A stretch of DNA of 64,000 nucleotides from UBA7236 sp036734545 (GTDB taxonomy: Bacteria > Bacteroidota > Bacteroidia > Chitinophagales > BACL12): assembly GCA_036734545.1 (NCBI GenBank), contig DAIMYJ010000002.1, forward strand, positions 14,656 through 78,655, given 5' to 3'. Below the pieces are notes generated by a model. That model saw nothing but the letters and a program-made list of their open reading frames with translations, did no database searches and was not told the origin of the DNA. The translations under genes were made by a program, and so were the position numbers. Within the stretch, counting starts at the first letter, position 1. Every line of letters begins with the position of its first letter. Of the stretch, positions 38,170-48,611 are shown piece by piece.

Positions 38170-38825
38170 GACTGCGCAGCGTTTTTACTTTTGCGGGAGC
38201 GGTACATCTCGATGAAGATCGGCAGCACTGAGATCAGGATGATGGCGAGTACCACGGTCTCGAAGTTCTCTTTGACAAACGGATTTTGTCCGAATACAAA
38301 TCCCAGCACGGTGATGGAAGGAATCCATAAGACCGCACCGATAACATTATAACTGAAGAATTTTTTATAGGTCATGGTGCCCATACCTGCCACAAAGGGG
38401 GCGATGGTGCGCACAATAGGCACGAAGCGAGCCAATACAATGGTTTTGGCGCCATACTTCTCATAAAAAGCATGGGTCTTGTCCAGGTGTTCTTTTTTTA
38501 GGATCGGTTTACCCCTGAACTTCAGTTTAAGTGCATGTTCGCCAAAGTACTTGCCAATAAAATAATTACTGGCATCACCCAGCACGGCGGCGACGAACAG
38601 CAATGGAATAAGGAACCAGATATTCAGTGCACCGATCGCGCAGAAGGTGCCGGCAGCGAACAAAAGGGAGTCGCCGGGCAGCCATGGCCAAATCACGATA
38701 CCGGTTTCAATGAAAATGATGGCGAATAGGATCAGGTAGATCCAATTTTGATACTGGTCTATCCATGCAGCCAGATATTGATCCAGGTGCAGGAAAGTAT
38801 CGATGAACGAATGAATAAGATCCAT
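38166..38825 (-). CDS. DedA family membrane protein (VTT domain)
   Basis: This 219-aa inner-membrane protein has about five hydrophobic segments. It has the DedA signature: FIETGIVIWPWLPGDSLLF with acidic residue and glycine, GDASNYFIGKYFG, and ARFVPIVRTIAPFVAGMG. Family members act as lipid scramblases or recycle undecaprenyl phosphate. It lies between comA and aroE, 9 nt from comA, so it is cotranscribed. Confidence 0.93.
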   Translation of the reverse strand: MDLIHSFIDTFLHLDQYLAAWIDQYQNWIYLILFAIIFIETGIVIWPWLPGDSLLFAAGTFCAIGALNIWFLIPLLFVAAVLGDASNYFIGKYFGEHALKLKFRGKPILKKEHLDKTHAFYEKYGAKTIVLARFVPIVRTIAPFVAGMGTMTYKKFFSYNVIGAVLWIPSITVLGFVFGQNPFVKENFETVVLAIILISVLPIFIEMYRSRKSKNAAQS

Positions 38826-38834
38826 CCTCCGGAA

Positions 38835-39593
38835 TTATTTCAGGAAGTGATGGAAGGTGTCGCCACGCAAACCTAATCGCAGGGTTTCCAGCGGGATCAC
38901 TTCGTTTGGCGGAATATTACCCAGGTTCACATTAGAGCCCAGCAGCTTGATGAAATAGACCTGCTGACCTTTGAGCGGCGCTTCCCAGATGATCTTCTCC
39001 TGGGGTACCTTGGTTAGGATCTCATCGATGAGGTCGCTGCGCACTTCGCCTTTGCTGTGATAGATGCCTACGGTGCCGCTTTCGCGTGCTTCGGCGATCA
39101 CTTTGTAGCTGCCTGCCTCGATCTCTTTCTGCATGAGCTCGATCCACTTGTAAGGAGCGAGGATCTTGTTCTCATCTTTGGAGCCCACCTCACTCAACAC
39201 GGTCACGTGTTTGGAAAGTCGGCTGATATAGGCACACTTCTCATCATGCTCAAGGTCGATGGAGCCATCACTCACCTCGGCATATTCCATCTTATAGGTA
39301 TCGAGCAGCCGGAGATAGTCGTCGAACTGTCCGCGCACCAGAAATGCTTCGAACAGTGTTCCACCAAAGTAGCACGGTATGCCGGCCTGCTTATAAACAG
39401 CGATCTTTTTTTCGATGTGTGGAGTTACGAATGCGGTACCGAATCCAAGCTTGATCAGATCGATATAGGGTTCGGAAACGGAAAGCATATCTTCTGCTTC
39501 CCGAACACTCAGGCCTTTGTCCATCACCATGGTAAGACCTTCTTTCCTGGGCTTCGCGGAGCGTTCAGGGAGTTGATTCAATGTAAAGTTCAT
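38835..39593 (-). CDS. comA: Phosphosulfolactate synthase (ComA family)
   Basis: This 252-aa TIM-barrel enzyme is predicted to add sulfite to phosphoenolpyruvate, giving 2-phospho-3-sulfolactate. Family blocks are visible: KPRKEGLTMVMDKGLS, IDLIKLGFGTAFV, YAEVSDGSIDLEHDEK, LSEVGSKDE, EARESGTVGIYH and IIWEAPLKGQQVYFIKLLG. In archaea it starts coenzyme M synthesis. Bacteroidota lack coenzyme M, so the product may feed sulfolactate, cysteate or sulfonolipids. No comB or comC gene is seen in the window. Confidence 0.9.
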   Translation of the reverse strand: MNFTLNQLPERSAKPRKEGLTMVMDKGLSVREAEDMLSVSEPYIDLIKLGFGTAFVTPHIEKKIAVYKQAGIPCYFGGTLFEAFLVRGQFDDYLRLLDTYKMEYAEVSDGSIDLEHDEKCAYISRLSKHVTVLSEVGSKDENKILAPYKWIELMQKEIEAGSYKVIAEARESGTVGIYHSKGEVRSDLIDEILTKVPQEKIIWEAPLKGQQVYFIKLLGSNVNLGNIPPNEVIPLETLRLGLRGDTFHHFLK

Positions 39594-39619
39594 TGATACT
39601 ATTCAAATGGTAAACGCCG

Positions 39620-39627
39620 CAAAAATA
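39620..39627 (-). promoter_or_regulatory. Putative -7 element upstream of comA
   Basis: The reverse strand reads TATTTTTG, in the 81-nt gap between the TPR gene and comA, 27 nt before the comA ATG. No -33 TTG is clear. Confidence 0.4.
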
Positions 39628-39674
39628 CGCAAATACAGGCAGTTTTTACCGCTATTACGGCTCAGATGCAGATA

Positions 39675-41087
39675 TCAGTTCGAGCCGAACTGATGGATGA
39701 TCTTTTGGAAGGCCGGTAACATCGCGATCTCCTGACTGGCTTCATACAGGATGGTATGACGGGCATAGTCGAGACTGAGGGCATGTTCAAGCAGGATCAG
39801 TGCACTCCGCATATCCCCCAGCGCAGCAGATGCCACACTTTGCAGGTAGTAGAATTCAGCGTAATGACCACAGCGACGTATCGCAGCATCCGACACCTCT
39901 ACGGCTTTCTCATACTGCTGCACCTCGAACAGGTAGATCAGGTAATCGAGCCAGTAGTTGAGGATGTCGGGCCTTGCCTGCACCAGCATATACATGTGTT
40001 CCAGCACTTCCTCCTCGCGATCCAGCATTTTGTAGATGCTGATGATCGTGCAGATGTAATCCTCATTGGTCTCATCCAGATGAAGCGCTTTTTTATAGTT
40101 CACCAGGGCAGGGTCAAGTCGTTCCTCCATGCGGTAGGTTTCCCCGATGCGGAAGAAGGCCTCATGCATGTAAGGATCCTGACGGGCGGCCTTGCGGTAG
40201 TGGAAGCGCGCCGAACGGTAGTTGCTGAGACGCTCATAACACAAACCTATGCGGAAACTGTAGTCTTCATACCCGATGGACTTCTCATGGGCTGTTTCGA
40301 ACATGGCAATGGCCTTTTCGAATTGCTCCATGCGATAGTATATGTCGGCGGCATCCCGGTATACGAGGTCGAACATCTCCTCAATGGCCATTACGTATTC
40401 AAAGGCTTCCATCGCCTTCTCATAGAGCCCCAGCCCAACATATGCTCTGCCCAGGTTATACCAGGCAAGCCAGGCGTAAGGGTCTTTGTCGATGATCTCG
40501 GTGTGCAGGGCCACACTTTCGTCATAGCGGTCGGTCATATCTACGATATGCGCCAGCTTGTGCAGGGCCTCTTCACTGGATGGGTTGTATTTCAGCGCCT
40601 TGGCCAGTGCTTCAAAGGCCTTGCCGAACTGCTCCTGGATCTCATAGATGTCGCTGAGTTCGGCATAGATAGAGTCTTTGTCCGAATTGTCGGCGATCGC
40701 CAATGCCTCCTGCAATACAGCTTCGGCCTCCTCGATGCGGTTTTGTTCTACGTAGATGTCGGAACGAATGAGGTAAATGTCTACCTCGCGGCTGTCGAAC
40801 ATCTGTGCTTTATCCAGTGATTCCAGAGCCTCTTTATATCGTTTGCGGGTCAGCAGGAACTCGGCCTTGCGCACCAGAAAGTCGGTGCTGAAAGGGTTTT
40901 GCTGCAAGGCAAGGTCAATAACGGCCTCCTCGCGCTCCGGGAGGTTGCGGTTCTCGTAATACTCGAGCAGCATCTCCAGCCCTTCCTCATCCGCATAAAA
41001 ATATTCGTTGGTCTGCAGATACCGCTCAAACTGTTCGATCAGCGCCGCGATATCTGCTCCATTGTAGTCGTTGTGCTCGTACTCCAT
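39675..41087 (-). CDS. Tetratricopeptide repeat protein
   Basis: This 470-aa soluble protein is made of about a dozen consecutive TPR units from residue 55 to 450 (for example AWYNLGRAYVGLGLYEKAME and FRIGLCYERLSNYRSARFHY). No signal peptide or catalytic domain is seen, so it is a cytoplasmic scaffold. It heads the leftward cluster with comA, dedA and aroE, although a 81-nt gap with a possible promoter separates it from comA. Partner unknown. Confidence 0.88.
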   Translation of the reverse strand: MEYEHNDYNGADIAALIEQFERYLQTNEYFYADEEGLEMLLEYYENRNLPEREEAVIDLALQQNPFSTDFLVRKAEFLLTRKRYKEALESLDKAQMFDSREVDIYLIRSDIYVEQNRIEEAEAVLQEALAIADNSDKDSIYAELSDIYEIQEQFGKAFEALAKALKYNPSSEEALHKLAHIVDMTDRYDESVALHTEIIDKDPYAWLAWYNLGRAYVGLGLYEKAMEAFEYVMAIEEMFDLVYRDAADIYYRMEQFEKAIAMFETAHEKSIGYEDYSFRIGLCYERLSNYRSARFHYRKAARQDPYMHEAFFRIGETYRMEERLDPALVNYKKALHLDETNEDYICTIISIYKMLDREEEVLEHMYMLVQARPDILNYWLDYLIYLFEVQQYEKAVEVSDAAIRRCGHYAEFYYLQSVASAALGDMRSALILLEHALSLDYARHTILYEASQEIAMLPAFQKIIHQFGSN

Positions 41088-41197
41088 GTAAACAAATCAA
41101 TGTTTTTGGTGCTAATTAGGTTCCGGGGGGCCAAAAATCGGACAGTTTTGTAACAAATTAACGTTTTCCTACATATATAGGGCAAACACCTTACCCT

Positions 41198-41205
41198 TAT
41201 CTTTA
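41198..41205 (+). promoter_or_regulatory. Putative -7 element of the M1 peptidase gene
   Basis: TATCTTTA deviates from the consensus TAnnTTTG in the last base. It lies 16 nt before the ATG. No -33 match is clear. Confidence 0.3.
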
Positions 41206-41221
41206 CCCTAAAATAGACTGC

Positions 41222-44200
41222 ATGAAACGATTCCTGCCTCTCCTCAGCCTGCTTGTTTTGCTCAAGTTACATCATTCTGCCTATGCCCAGCAAACAGGTT
41301 ATTGGCAACAACATGTGGATTACGAGATCAATGTGGTCCTGGACGACGTCAAACATGCACTGGACGGCAGTTTAGCCATTCGCTACACCAACAACTCCCC
41401 CGACGTGCTGTCGGAGATCTGGATACACCTGTGGCCGAACGCCTATAAGGATAATTCTACCGCCTTCGCCCGCCAGAAGCTGGAGCAGCGGAGCACGCGC
41501 TTCCGTTTCGCCACGGATGAGGAGCGGGGCTATATCGATAACCTCAATTTTAAGGTGAACGGCGAATCGGTAACACTCACGTATGATGCAGAAAATCCGG
41601 ACATCGCCCGGCTCACCCTGAACCAACCGCTGCAACCGGGACAAACCATCAATATCAAATCCACCTTCCATGTGCAGCTGCCGTATTGCTTCAGCCGACT
41701 GGGGCATGTTGGTCAGCAATATCAGATCACGCAATGGTATCCTAAGCCGGCAGTATATGACAGCAAAGGATGGCATCCGATACCCTATCTTGATCAGGGA
41801 GAATTTTACAGCGAGTTCGGTAATTTCCATGTGTATATCACCGTACCGAAGAATTATGTGGTAGGTGCGAGCGGTGACCTGCTCACCCAATCGGAAGTGA
41901 CGTGGCTGGATAGTTTGTCTGCCGTTACTATGACCAAGGATTTCAGCGAGCCGAACATGGAATTTCCGCCCTCTTCATCCGCTACCAAGACACTGGAATA
42001 TGTATTAAAGGATGCACATGATTTTGCCTGGTTCGCCGATAAACGATTCAATGTGATAAGAAGCAGTGTTACACTGGCGGAATCTGAACGCGTGATCACG
42101 ACTTATGCCTATTTCCCGGATAAGTATGGCAAAGAATGGATCAAGGCAGCTGATTATGTGGGCAGGGCAGTGGCTTTTTATTCCGACAACGTGGGAGAAT
42201 ATCCATGGAATACCGCGCAGGCTGTTGACGGAACGCTTGAAGTGGAAGGCGCCGGTGGTATGGAATATCCGACTATCACGGTGATCGCCGGCGGCATGGA
42301 TGCCGAAGGATTGGATAATGTGATCACCCACGAAGTAGGCCACAACTGGTTCTATGGCATACTCGGCAGCAACGAGCGTGAACACGCCTGGATGGATGAA
42401 GGGATCAATTCCTTTTACGAGAACCGATACATGTCTACCTACTATGTGAGAGAAAATGTATTGGGCATCCCTCCGCAGGCTGTCGCATTTTTCGGCGGCG
42501 ATACTTCCTCTGTGGATCAGACCATCTGGCAATTCAACCAGGTGATGCAGTGTCAAAATAAATTTCAACCGGTGGATGTGCATGCCACCGAATACACACA
42601 GATCAATTATGGACTCGTGGTGTATATGCAAACGGCCTATTATTTCCGGTATCTGGAGGATGTGCTCGGCAAAGAAGAATTTGACCGCATCATGCGCAAG
42701 TATTATCGGGAATATCAATTCAAACATCCTTACCCCGATGATCTGCAGAATTTGTTTGAACAGGAGACCGGCGAATCATTTGCCTGGTTCTTTGATCAAT
42801 TGTTGACAGATGACCGCGGTCCGGATTACAAAGTGCATAATCTGCAAAAAGGAAAAACGGCGATGGCGGTCACCGTGACCAATAATTCACCGATCGCCGC
42901 ACCTTTTTCCATTGCCTTGCTGAAAGGAGATTCTGTGCTGCGTACCGACTGGTATCGCGGATTCACCGGCAGTCAGACCATATATCTCAACATCACAAGC
43001 GGTTGGGATGTTACGCATGTGCAGCTCGATCATCGCAAGTATGTGCCGGAGACCAATCGCGAGAACAACACCATCCGCACATCCGGTTTGTTCAAGACCG
43101 TAGAACCCCTGCAGTTGAAAATGTTTGGCGTTGGAGCGGATGACCCTACACGCACGACCATCGGATTTGCACCACTGGTTGGATGGAATAATAATGATCG
43201 CTGGATGCTGGGTCTGGGTTTTTGGAATTCCACGCTGCCCACGCCGATGCTTGATTACGTTGTAGCACCCATGTATAGTATTTATTCCGGCGAACTGGTA
43301 GGGCAGGGGAGTGTAGGATTCAACCTGTATCCCGATAACGGCTTGTTTGATCGTATCCGTTTATCAGAAAGCATTTCGCGCTATACATTCGATCAGTTTA
43401 CCATCAGTCCGCTCAACGAAGAGTCTGTGGTCTATCATCCGCAGTTCCTCAAGTTGCAGACACAACTGGAATTGGATCTGCATCAAAAGCAACTGCGTAA
43501 ACAATTGACACAGCGTATCATTTTGCGCAGTGTTTATGTGCAGGAAGATGATCAGTTGCTGGTATTTGATCAAACCGGTGATCTTGTTGAAACACTAGCG
43601 GATGACCATATGGCATTTGAAGGCCGGTATGTGCTTACACGCCGACATACTTTATTCCCGCACAAGCTGGATGCAGTAGTGACAGCCGGAGAAGATTTTG
43701 CTCGCGCATCGCTGACCTACCAGACGAAGCTGCATTATCCGCGTATGGATAAAGGCGTTTCGGTGCGTTTGTTCGCGGGAGCATTCCTGACCGATGCACC
43801 CGGTGATGACCGCTGGTATTATTCACTGGCGGGACCAAACGGACAGTATGATCCGATGTATGATCATATCTATCTGGGAAGGAATACCGGTGAAGGTTTT
43901 GTGGGGAGACAGATGGCCATGCAGTATGGATTTTTCAAAGTACCGGCTTTCGGTTCCGCATTTACATCAGGGAATTACCTCACGGCTGCAAACCTGCAGT
44001 TCGCTATCCCCAAAGTGCCACTGGTGCAGTTGTTTGCCGATCTGGGATATTTGGATGCGCCCGGTTTGACAGAATCCTTCCAGTATGATGCCGGCGTGAT
44101 GGTCACTCTGCCGCTGGATATTTTTGCCGTCTACTTCCCGCTCGTCATGAGTGCAGACCTCAGCAACGCGTTTGCCGTGGATGCGCCCTATGGAGAGAAG

Positions 44201-44266
44201 ATATCCTTTATGCTCAATCTCAATACCGGAAATGTATTTGAATTGATGCGGAAACTGGGGTTGTGA
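41222..44266 (+). CDS. M1 family aminopeptidase with C-terminal outer-membrane-barrel-like domain
   Basis: The 1014-aa protein has a signal peptide (MKRFLPLLSLLVLLKLHHSAYAQ) and an M1 domain to about residue 560. The exopeptidase-like GAGGMEYPT and the zinc motif HEVGH at 370-374 with E393 (WMDEG) are all present. The remaining 400 residues are not the usual M1 C-terminal helices. They show repeated amphipathic strands (FGVGADDPTRTTIGFAPLVG, GVSVRLFAGAFLTDAPGDD, YFPLVMSADLSNAF) like a beta-barrel. No T9SS tail is present. It is probably an outer-membrane-anchored aminopeptidase; barrel assignment is inferred. Confidence 0.88.
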   Translation: MKRFLPLLSLLVLLKLHHSAYAQQTGYWQQHVDYEINVVLDDVKHALDGSLAIRYTNNSPDVLSEIWIHLWPNAYKDNSTAFARQKLEQRSTRFRFATDEERGYIDNLNFKVNGESVTLTYDAENPDIARLTLNQPLQPGQTINIKSTFHVQLPYCFSRLGHVGQQYQITQWYPKPAVYDSKGWHPIPYLDQGEFYSEFGNFHVYITVPKNYVVGASGDLLTQSEVTWLDSLSAVTMTKDFSEPNMEFPPSSSATKTLEYVLKDAHDFAWFADKRFNVIRSSVTLAESERVITTYAYFPDKYGKEWIKAADYVGRAVAFYSDNVGEYPWNTAQAVDGTLEVEGAGGMEYPTITVIAGGMDAEGLDNVITHEVGHNWFYGILGSNEREHAWMDEGINSFYENRYMSTYYVRENVLGIPPQAVAFFGGDTSSVDQTIWQFNQVMQCQNKFQPVDVHATEYTQINYGLVVYMQTAYYFRYLEDVLGKEEFDRIMRKYYREYQFKHPYPDDLQNLFEQETGESFAWFFDQLLTDDRGPDYKVHNLQKGKTAMAVTVTNNSPIAAPFSIALLKGDSVLRTDWYRGFTGSQTIYLNITSGWDVTHVQLDHRKYVPETNRENNTIRTSGLFKTVEPLQLKMFGVGADDPTRTTIGFAPLVGWNNNDRWMLGLGFWNSTLPTPMLDYVVAPMYSIYSGELVGQGSVGFNLYPDNGLFDRIRLSESISRYTFDQFTISPLNEESVVYHPQFLKLQTQLELDLHQKQLRKQLTQRIILRSVYVQEDDQLLVFDQTGDLVETLADDHMAFEGRYVLTRRHTLFPHKLDAVVTAGEDFARASLTYQTKLHYPRMDKGVSVRLFAGAFLTDAPGDDRWYYSLAGPNGQYDPMYDHIYLGRNTGEGFVGRQMAMQYGFFKVPAFGSAFTSGNYLTAANLQFAIPKVPLVQLFADLGYLDAPGLTESFQYDAGVMVTLPLDIFAVYFPLVMSADLSNAFAVDAPYGEKISFMLNLNTGNVFELMRKLGL

Positions 44267-44297
44267 ATGGTGAATGGTGAATGGTGAGTGGTGATGT
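44264..44297. repeat. Tandem heptad array TGAATGG, starting at the M1 gene stop codon
   Basis: TGAATGG occurs three times, then TGAGTGG and a partial unit. The first TGA is the stop codon of the M1 gene. Later TGAs fall in the other two frames. Confidence 0.9.
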
Positions 44298-44313
44298 CTA
44301 TAGGTATCCGGAT

Positions 44314-44362
44314 GCGTTTCTCATCCCGGATATCTCATTCCTCATCTCTCATCCCTCATTTC
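44314..44362. repeat. Tandem heptad array TCATYYC, overlapping the DUF1801 gene stop
   Basis: The units are GCGTTTC, TCATCCC, GGATATC, TCATTCC, TCATCTC, TCATCCC and TCATTTC. The TCA at 44356-44358 is the reverse-strand TGA stop of the DUF1801 gene. Confidence 0.9.
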
Positions 44363-44970
44363 TTCGCATACTTCCAATTCCTTCCCTTTCCTTCGCTGAT
44401 CATGCGTATGCTTTCTGAGATGCGGCGGTTGCGGGTGGGTTCGGTTTTGGCTTCGTTGATCCAGGTGATGTATTCTTTTTTGTGACTGGCCGAGAAGGCA
44501 TTCCACACTTCCAGTGCGATCGCATCAGCTTTCAATGCCTGAGTAAAAGACGGATGCGGTTTGAGCGGTTGTGCCGGTTTGGCGGCCGGTGCTTTGGGCA
44601 GTTTGATACCCTGCTCATTGAGCTGCATCGCTTCTTTTATCCAACCCCGTATCTTTTTATCACTCGGGAGGTCTTTGATAGAGGTGAGCTTTCCCAAATG
44701 GCCCATGGCAGATTCAGACTGCGCATTGGCCATCAGGATGGGGTCCTTGATGAGCGGGGCCTTCCAGAAGCCCATCACCGCGTGTTTTTTGAAGGCGGCC
44801 ATATGGCACAGCATATCGCCTTTATAGTCGAAAAACGGCATCCCCCATTTGATCTTTTCCTCGGCTTCCGGGCAGGTGCTGTGGACGAGCTCACGGATGT
44901 GTATAAGGATGGGTTGCGCGAATGGTTGTGCGTTGAGGATGTATTGGTCTACAGCGCTTATCCTGGCCAT
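44356..44970 (-). CDS. DUF1801/YdeI (OmpD-associated) family protein
   Basis: This 204-aa cytoplasmic protein has a DUF1801 fold at the N-terminus (ILIHIRELVHSTCPEAEEKIKWGMPFF ... CHMAAFKKHAVMGFW, in which IKWGMPFF and AAFKKHAVMGFW are typical). A YdeI-like C-terminal part follows (AFSASHKKEYITWINEAKT, RNRRISESIRMI). The families are linked to stress or bacteriocin tolerance in a few species, but biochemical function is unknown. Its stop codon lies within a heptad repeat array. Confidence 0.85.
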   Translation of the reverse strand: MARISAVDQYILNAQPFAQPILIHIRELVHSTCPEAEEKIKWGMPFFDYKGDMLCHMAAFKKHAVMGFWKAPLIKDPILMANAQSESAMGHLGKLTSIKDLPSDKKIRGWIKEAMQLNEQGIKLPKAPAAKPAQPLKPHPSFTQALKADAIALEVWNAFSASHKKEYITWINEAKTEPTRNRRISESIRMISEGKGRNWKYAKK

Positions 44971-45050
44971 GTTTCAGAGGTTTTGCGATGAACAAATGTA
45001 AGGCTTCAGATCGGTACCCGGAGGTACAGATAGCACAACCCGAAATTGGG

Positions 45051-45058
45051 TAACTTTG
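45051..45058 (+). promoter_or_regulatory. Putative -7 element of the ALDH gene
   Basis: TAACTTTG matches TAnnTTTG, 18 nt before the ATG at 45077. No -33 TTG at 20 nt. Confidence 0.45.
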
Positions 45059-45076
45059 CGGAATAAATCAATATCA

Positions 45077-46441
<1,365 letters not shown>

Positions 46442-46462
46442 ACCGTCATGATCATAATGGAT

Positions 46463-46505
46463 ACAGTTGTGATGTTGCAATAAGGAGCATCACAACTGTT
46501 TTTTA
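46463..46505 (+). terminator. Terminator after the ALDH gene
   Basis: ACAGTTGTGATG (46463-46474) pairs with CATCACAACTGT (46488-46499), followed by T residues. Confidence 0.88.
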
Positions 46506-46514
46506 TTTTATCCG

Positions 46515-47795
46515 ATGCAAACACTCATCAAGTGCCGAATAGAATCACCGCTCCATGCAGAGTATGCATGGGTGATGTCTGTAATGGGCAGACACTTCGG
46601 ATTTGAAATGCACGTGGTTGAGGCCGATGAGGATATCCTCATTGCCGAGCATGGCATGGGCGATATTCAGGTGTCGCATTTTTTTCGGCAGATTTATCAG
46701 AGTGGCGACAGGCATTTCAAAGCCTATTTCAGGAAGGAGCCGTTGCATCTGACCGCCAGCGGCAAGCCTGATCTGCTCAGTTCCTGCTTTTATATACTTG
46801 CCCAGCTGCAGGAGTATACTGACTATATCCCGGATAACTACGATCGGTTCCCATATCAGCAAAGCTGGCAATATCATTTTTCCTGTATGCAGCGAAATCT
46901 GGTGTCAGAGTATTTTGAACAACTGTTTGAAATGACACCGCGACTGCGCGAACGCGTGCAACCGGTAGAGCATCGTACGAGTGTATTCCTGTCACACGAC
47001 ATTGACCATGCCTATGGGGCTTTGCGTCAGAATGCGAAATGGTTGTTGCGCAAGGGCAGGCTGGGCACACTTATGCAATTGGTGTTTAACCACTATCTGC
47101 GCACGCCTGATCAGTTGCTGCTGGATAAGATCATGGATATAGAGGACGAACACGACATGCGGTCAGTGTTTTTCTGGCTGGTGAACAGCGGTAAAGGCAC
47201 GCGTAAGATCCATAATGCCGATTACAATATCGACAATAAAAGCGTGCGTCGGGTGCAGCAGAAGGTCGCGGACCGCGGCTGGGTGAACGGACTACATAAA
47301 AGTGCCGGGCGTGATACCTTTCCCTCTGAACTGAAAAGACTTGGCGCGTCAGGTACACCGGTGAACCGGAACCATTATCTCGTTACGGAATTACCCGGCA
47401 CCTATGATGCAATGGAGCAGGCCGGTATTCACATGGATGCCACTATGGGCTTTCCGGAAGAGATCGGATTCAGAACGGGATACGGGTTGCCCTATCAGCC
47501 GTACAATCTAAGCGCAAGACGTCCCTATGCATTTTTGGAGGTGCCGTTACATGTCATGGATACCACGCTGCGTTATTATCAGCAGAAGGACCCGAAGACA
47601 GCGTCAGATACCATTCTCACCTTCCTGGATGATCATCAAAAGAATGCTGTCATATCCATCCTCTGGCATAACAATTATTTCTTCGAGCATGCACATCCCG
47701 GATGGCTGGAAGCCTACAAATCTATCCTGCAGTATCTGCATGATCATCAGATCCCGGCAATGTTACCGGATGCGTTGATCGCCCGTTATTCTTGA
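46515..47795 (+). CDS. Polysaccharide deacetylase-like protein
   Basis: The 426-aa protein has an N-terminal alpha/beta domain (residues 1-140) of the type found before NodB-like domains. The deacetylase-like region begins FLSHDIDHAYG (about 160), a metal-binding aspartate motif. GFPEEIGFRTGYGLPYQPYN and ISILWHNNYFF near the C-terminus fit the remaining active-site loops. It may remove acetyl groups from a surface polysaccharide. No signal peptide, so it is expected to act in the cytoplasm or on lipid-linked intermediates at the membrane. It is convergent with the methyltransferase gene. Confidence 0.7.
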   Translation: MQTLIKCRIESPLHAEYAWVMSVMGRHFGFEMHVVEADEDILIAEHGMGDIQVSHFFRQIYQSGDRHFKAYFRKEPLHLTASGKPDLLSSCFYILAQLQEYTDYIPDNYDRFPYQQSWQYHFSCMQRNLVSEYFEQLFEMTPRLRERVQPVEHRTSVFLSHDIDHAYGALRQNAKWLLRKGRLGTLMQLVFNHYLRTPDQLLLDKIMDIEDEHDMRSVFFWLVNSGKGTRKIHNADYNIDNKSVRRVQQKVADRGWVNGLHKSAGRDTFPSELKRLGASGTPVNRNHYLVTELPGTYDAMEQAGIHMDATMGFPEEIGFRTGYGLPYQPYNLSARRPYAFLEVPLHVMDTTLRYYQQKDPKTASDTILTFLDDHQKNAVISILWHNNYFFEHAHPGWLEAYKSILQYLHDHQIPAMLPDALIARYS

Positions 47796-47799
47796 AGTA

Positions 47800-48609
47800 T
47801 TATTTCCAGGCCTTCACGATGAGTCCGGTGCCTGTGGCATGGTGCATCTGCACATCCAGTGCGTTCAGGAGCAGGCAGAACGGGAAGGTGATCAGGTAGT
47901 ACACGGGCAGTATCACGAAAAACAGTTTGGAAACATTCAGCATCTGCAGGGGATATTTCATGGACAGGCGCCAGGAGATCTTGCCCGGAGTGCCGTAAGC
48001 ATAATGCGCTTCCGTGCGGCTGAAACCGGCCGTGCGCAGTTTATCCTGTATCTCCTGAATATTATACCCGTCGCGTACATGCTCCTCGATGAATGAAGAG
48101 GCGTCATCACCATGCACATCGGAACCACCCTGATCTGAAGGTGTGGAGATCAGCACCATTCCGCCCGGCTTCAGTGAAGTATGAAAATTGCGGAACACCT
48201 GCACGTCTTCCAGCACATGCTCCATCACATCCACACATACCACCAGATCGAAATGCTGCGGTATGGTGAAAGCAGTGAGGTCCTGCACCTGAAATCGGAT
48301 GTTCTTTCTGCCGATCTTCTGAAAGAAAGCGTTGCAGTCGGCGATCTGTTCTTCCTTGACATCAACGGCCAGGAATTTCCATTTTTTGCTCATGCCGCTC
48401 AGGTAATATGAGTATTGCCCGAATCCGGAGCCGGCATCGAGAATATGTTGTTCTGCGCTGCGTTTGTCCGATGCCCAGCGGCGCAATTCCTTATGTATAT
48501 GCCAGGCACGCAGCAACAGCAGATCCAGCATCTTGTAGAAGAGGATGCGAAGCTGAGGCGTGGTATTGAATACTTTACCCAGACTGCGTTTTACCGGATC
48601 GTACTGCAT
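47800..48609 (-). CDS. Class I SAM-dependent methyltransferase
   Basis: The 269-aa protein has the SAM-binding loop ILDAGSGFGQYSYYL, an acidic strand end (FLAVDVKEEQI), and DLVVCVDVMEHV, followed by LKPGGMVLISTPS. The C-terminal 60 residues are hydrophobic (FFVILPVYYLITFPFCLLLN), so it is probably membrane-associated. It starts 2 nt after YfhO ends, so the two are one unit. Likely substrate is a lipid-linked sugar or other envelope molecule; this is inferred. Confidence 0.85.
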   Translation of the reverse strand: MQYDPVKRSLGKVFNTTPQLRILFYKMLDLLLLRAWHIHKELRRWASDKRSAEQHILDAGSGFGQYSYYLSGMSKKWKFLAVDVKEEQIADCNAFFQKIGRKNIRFQVQDLTAFTIPQHFDLVVCVDVMEHVLEDVQVFRNFHTSLKPGGMVLISTPSDQGGSDVHGDDASSFIEEHVRDGYNIQEIQDKLRTAGFSRTEAHYAYGTPGKISWRLSMKYPLQMLNVSKLFFVILPVYYLITFPFCLLLNALDVQMHHATGTGLIVKAWK

Positions 48610-48611
48610 CG

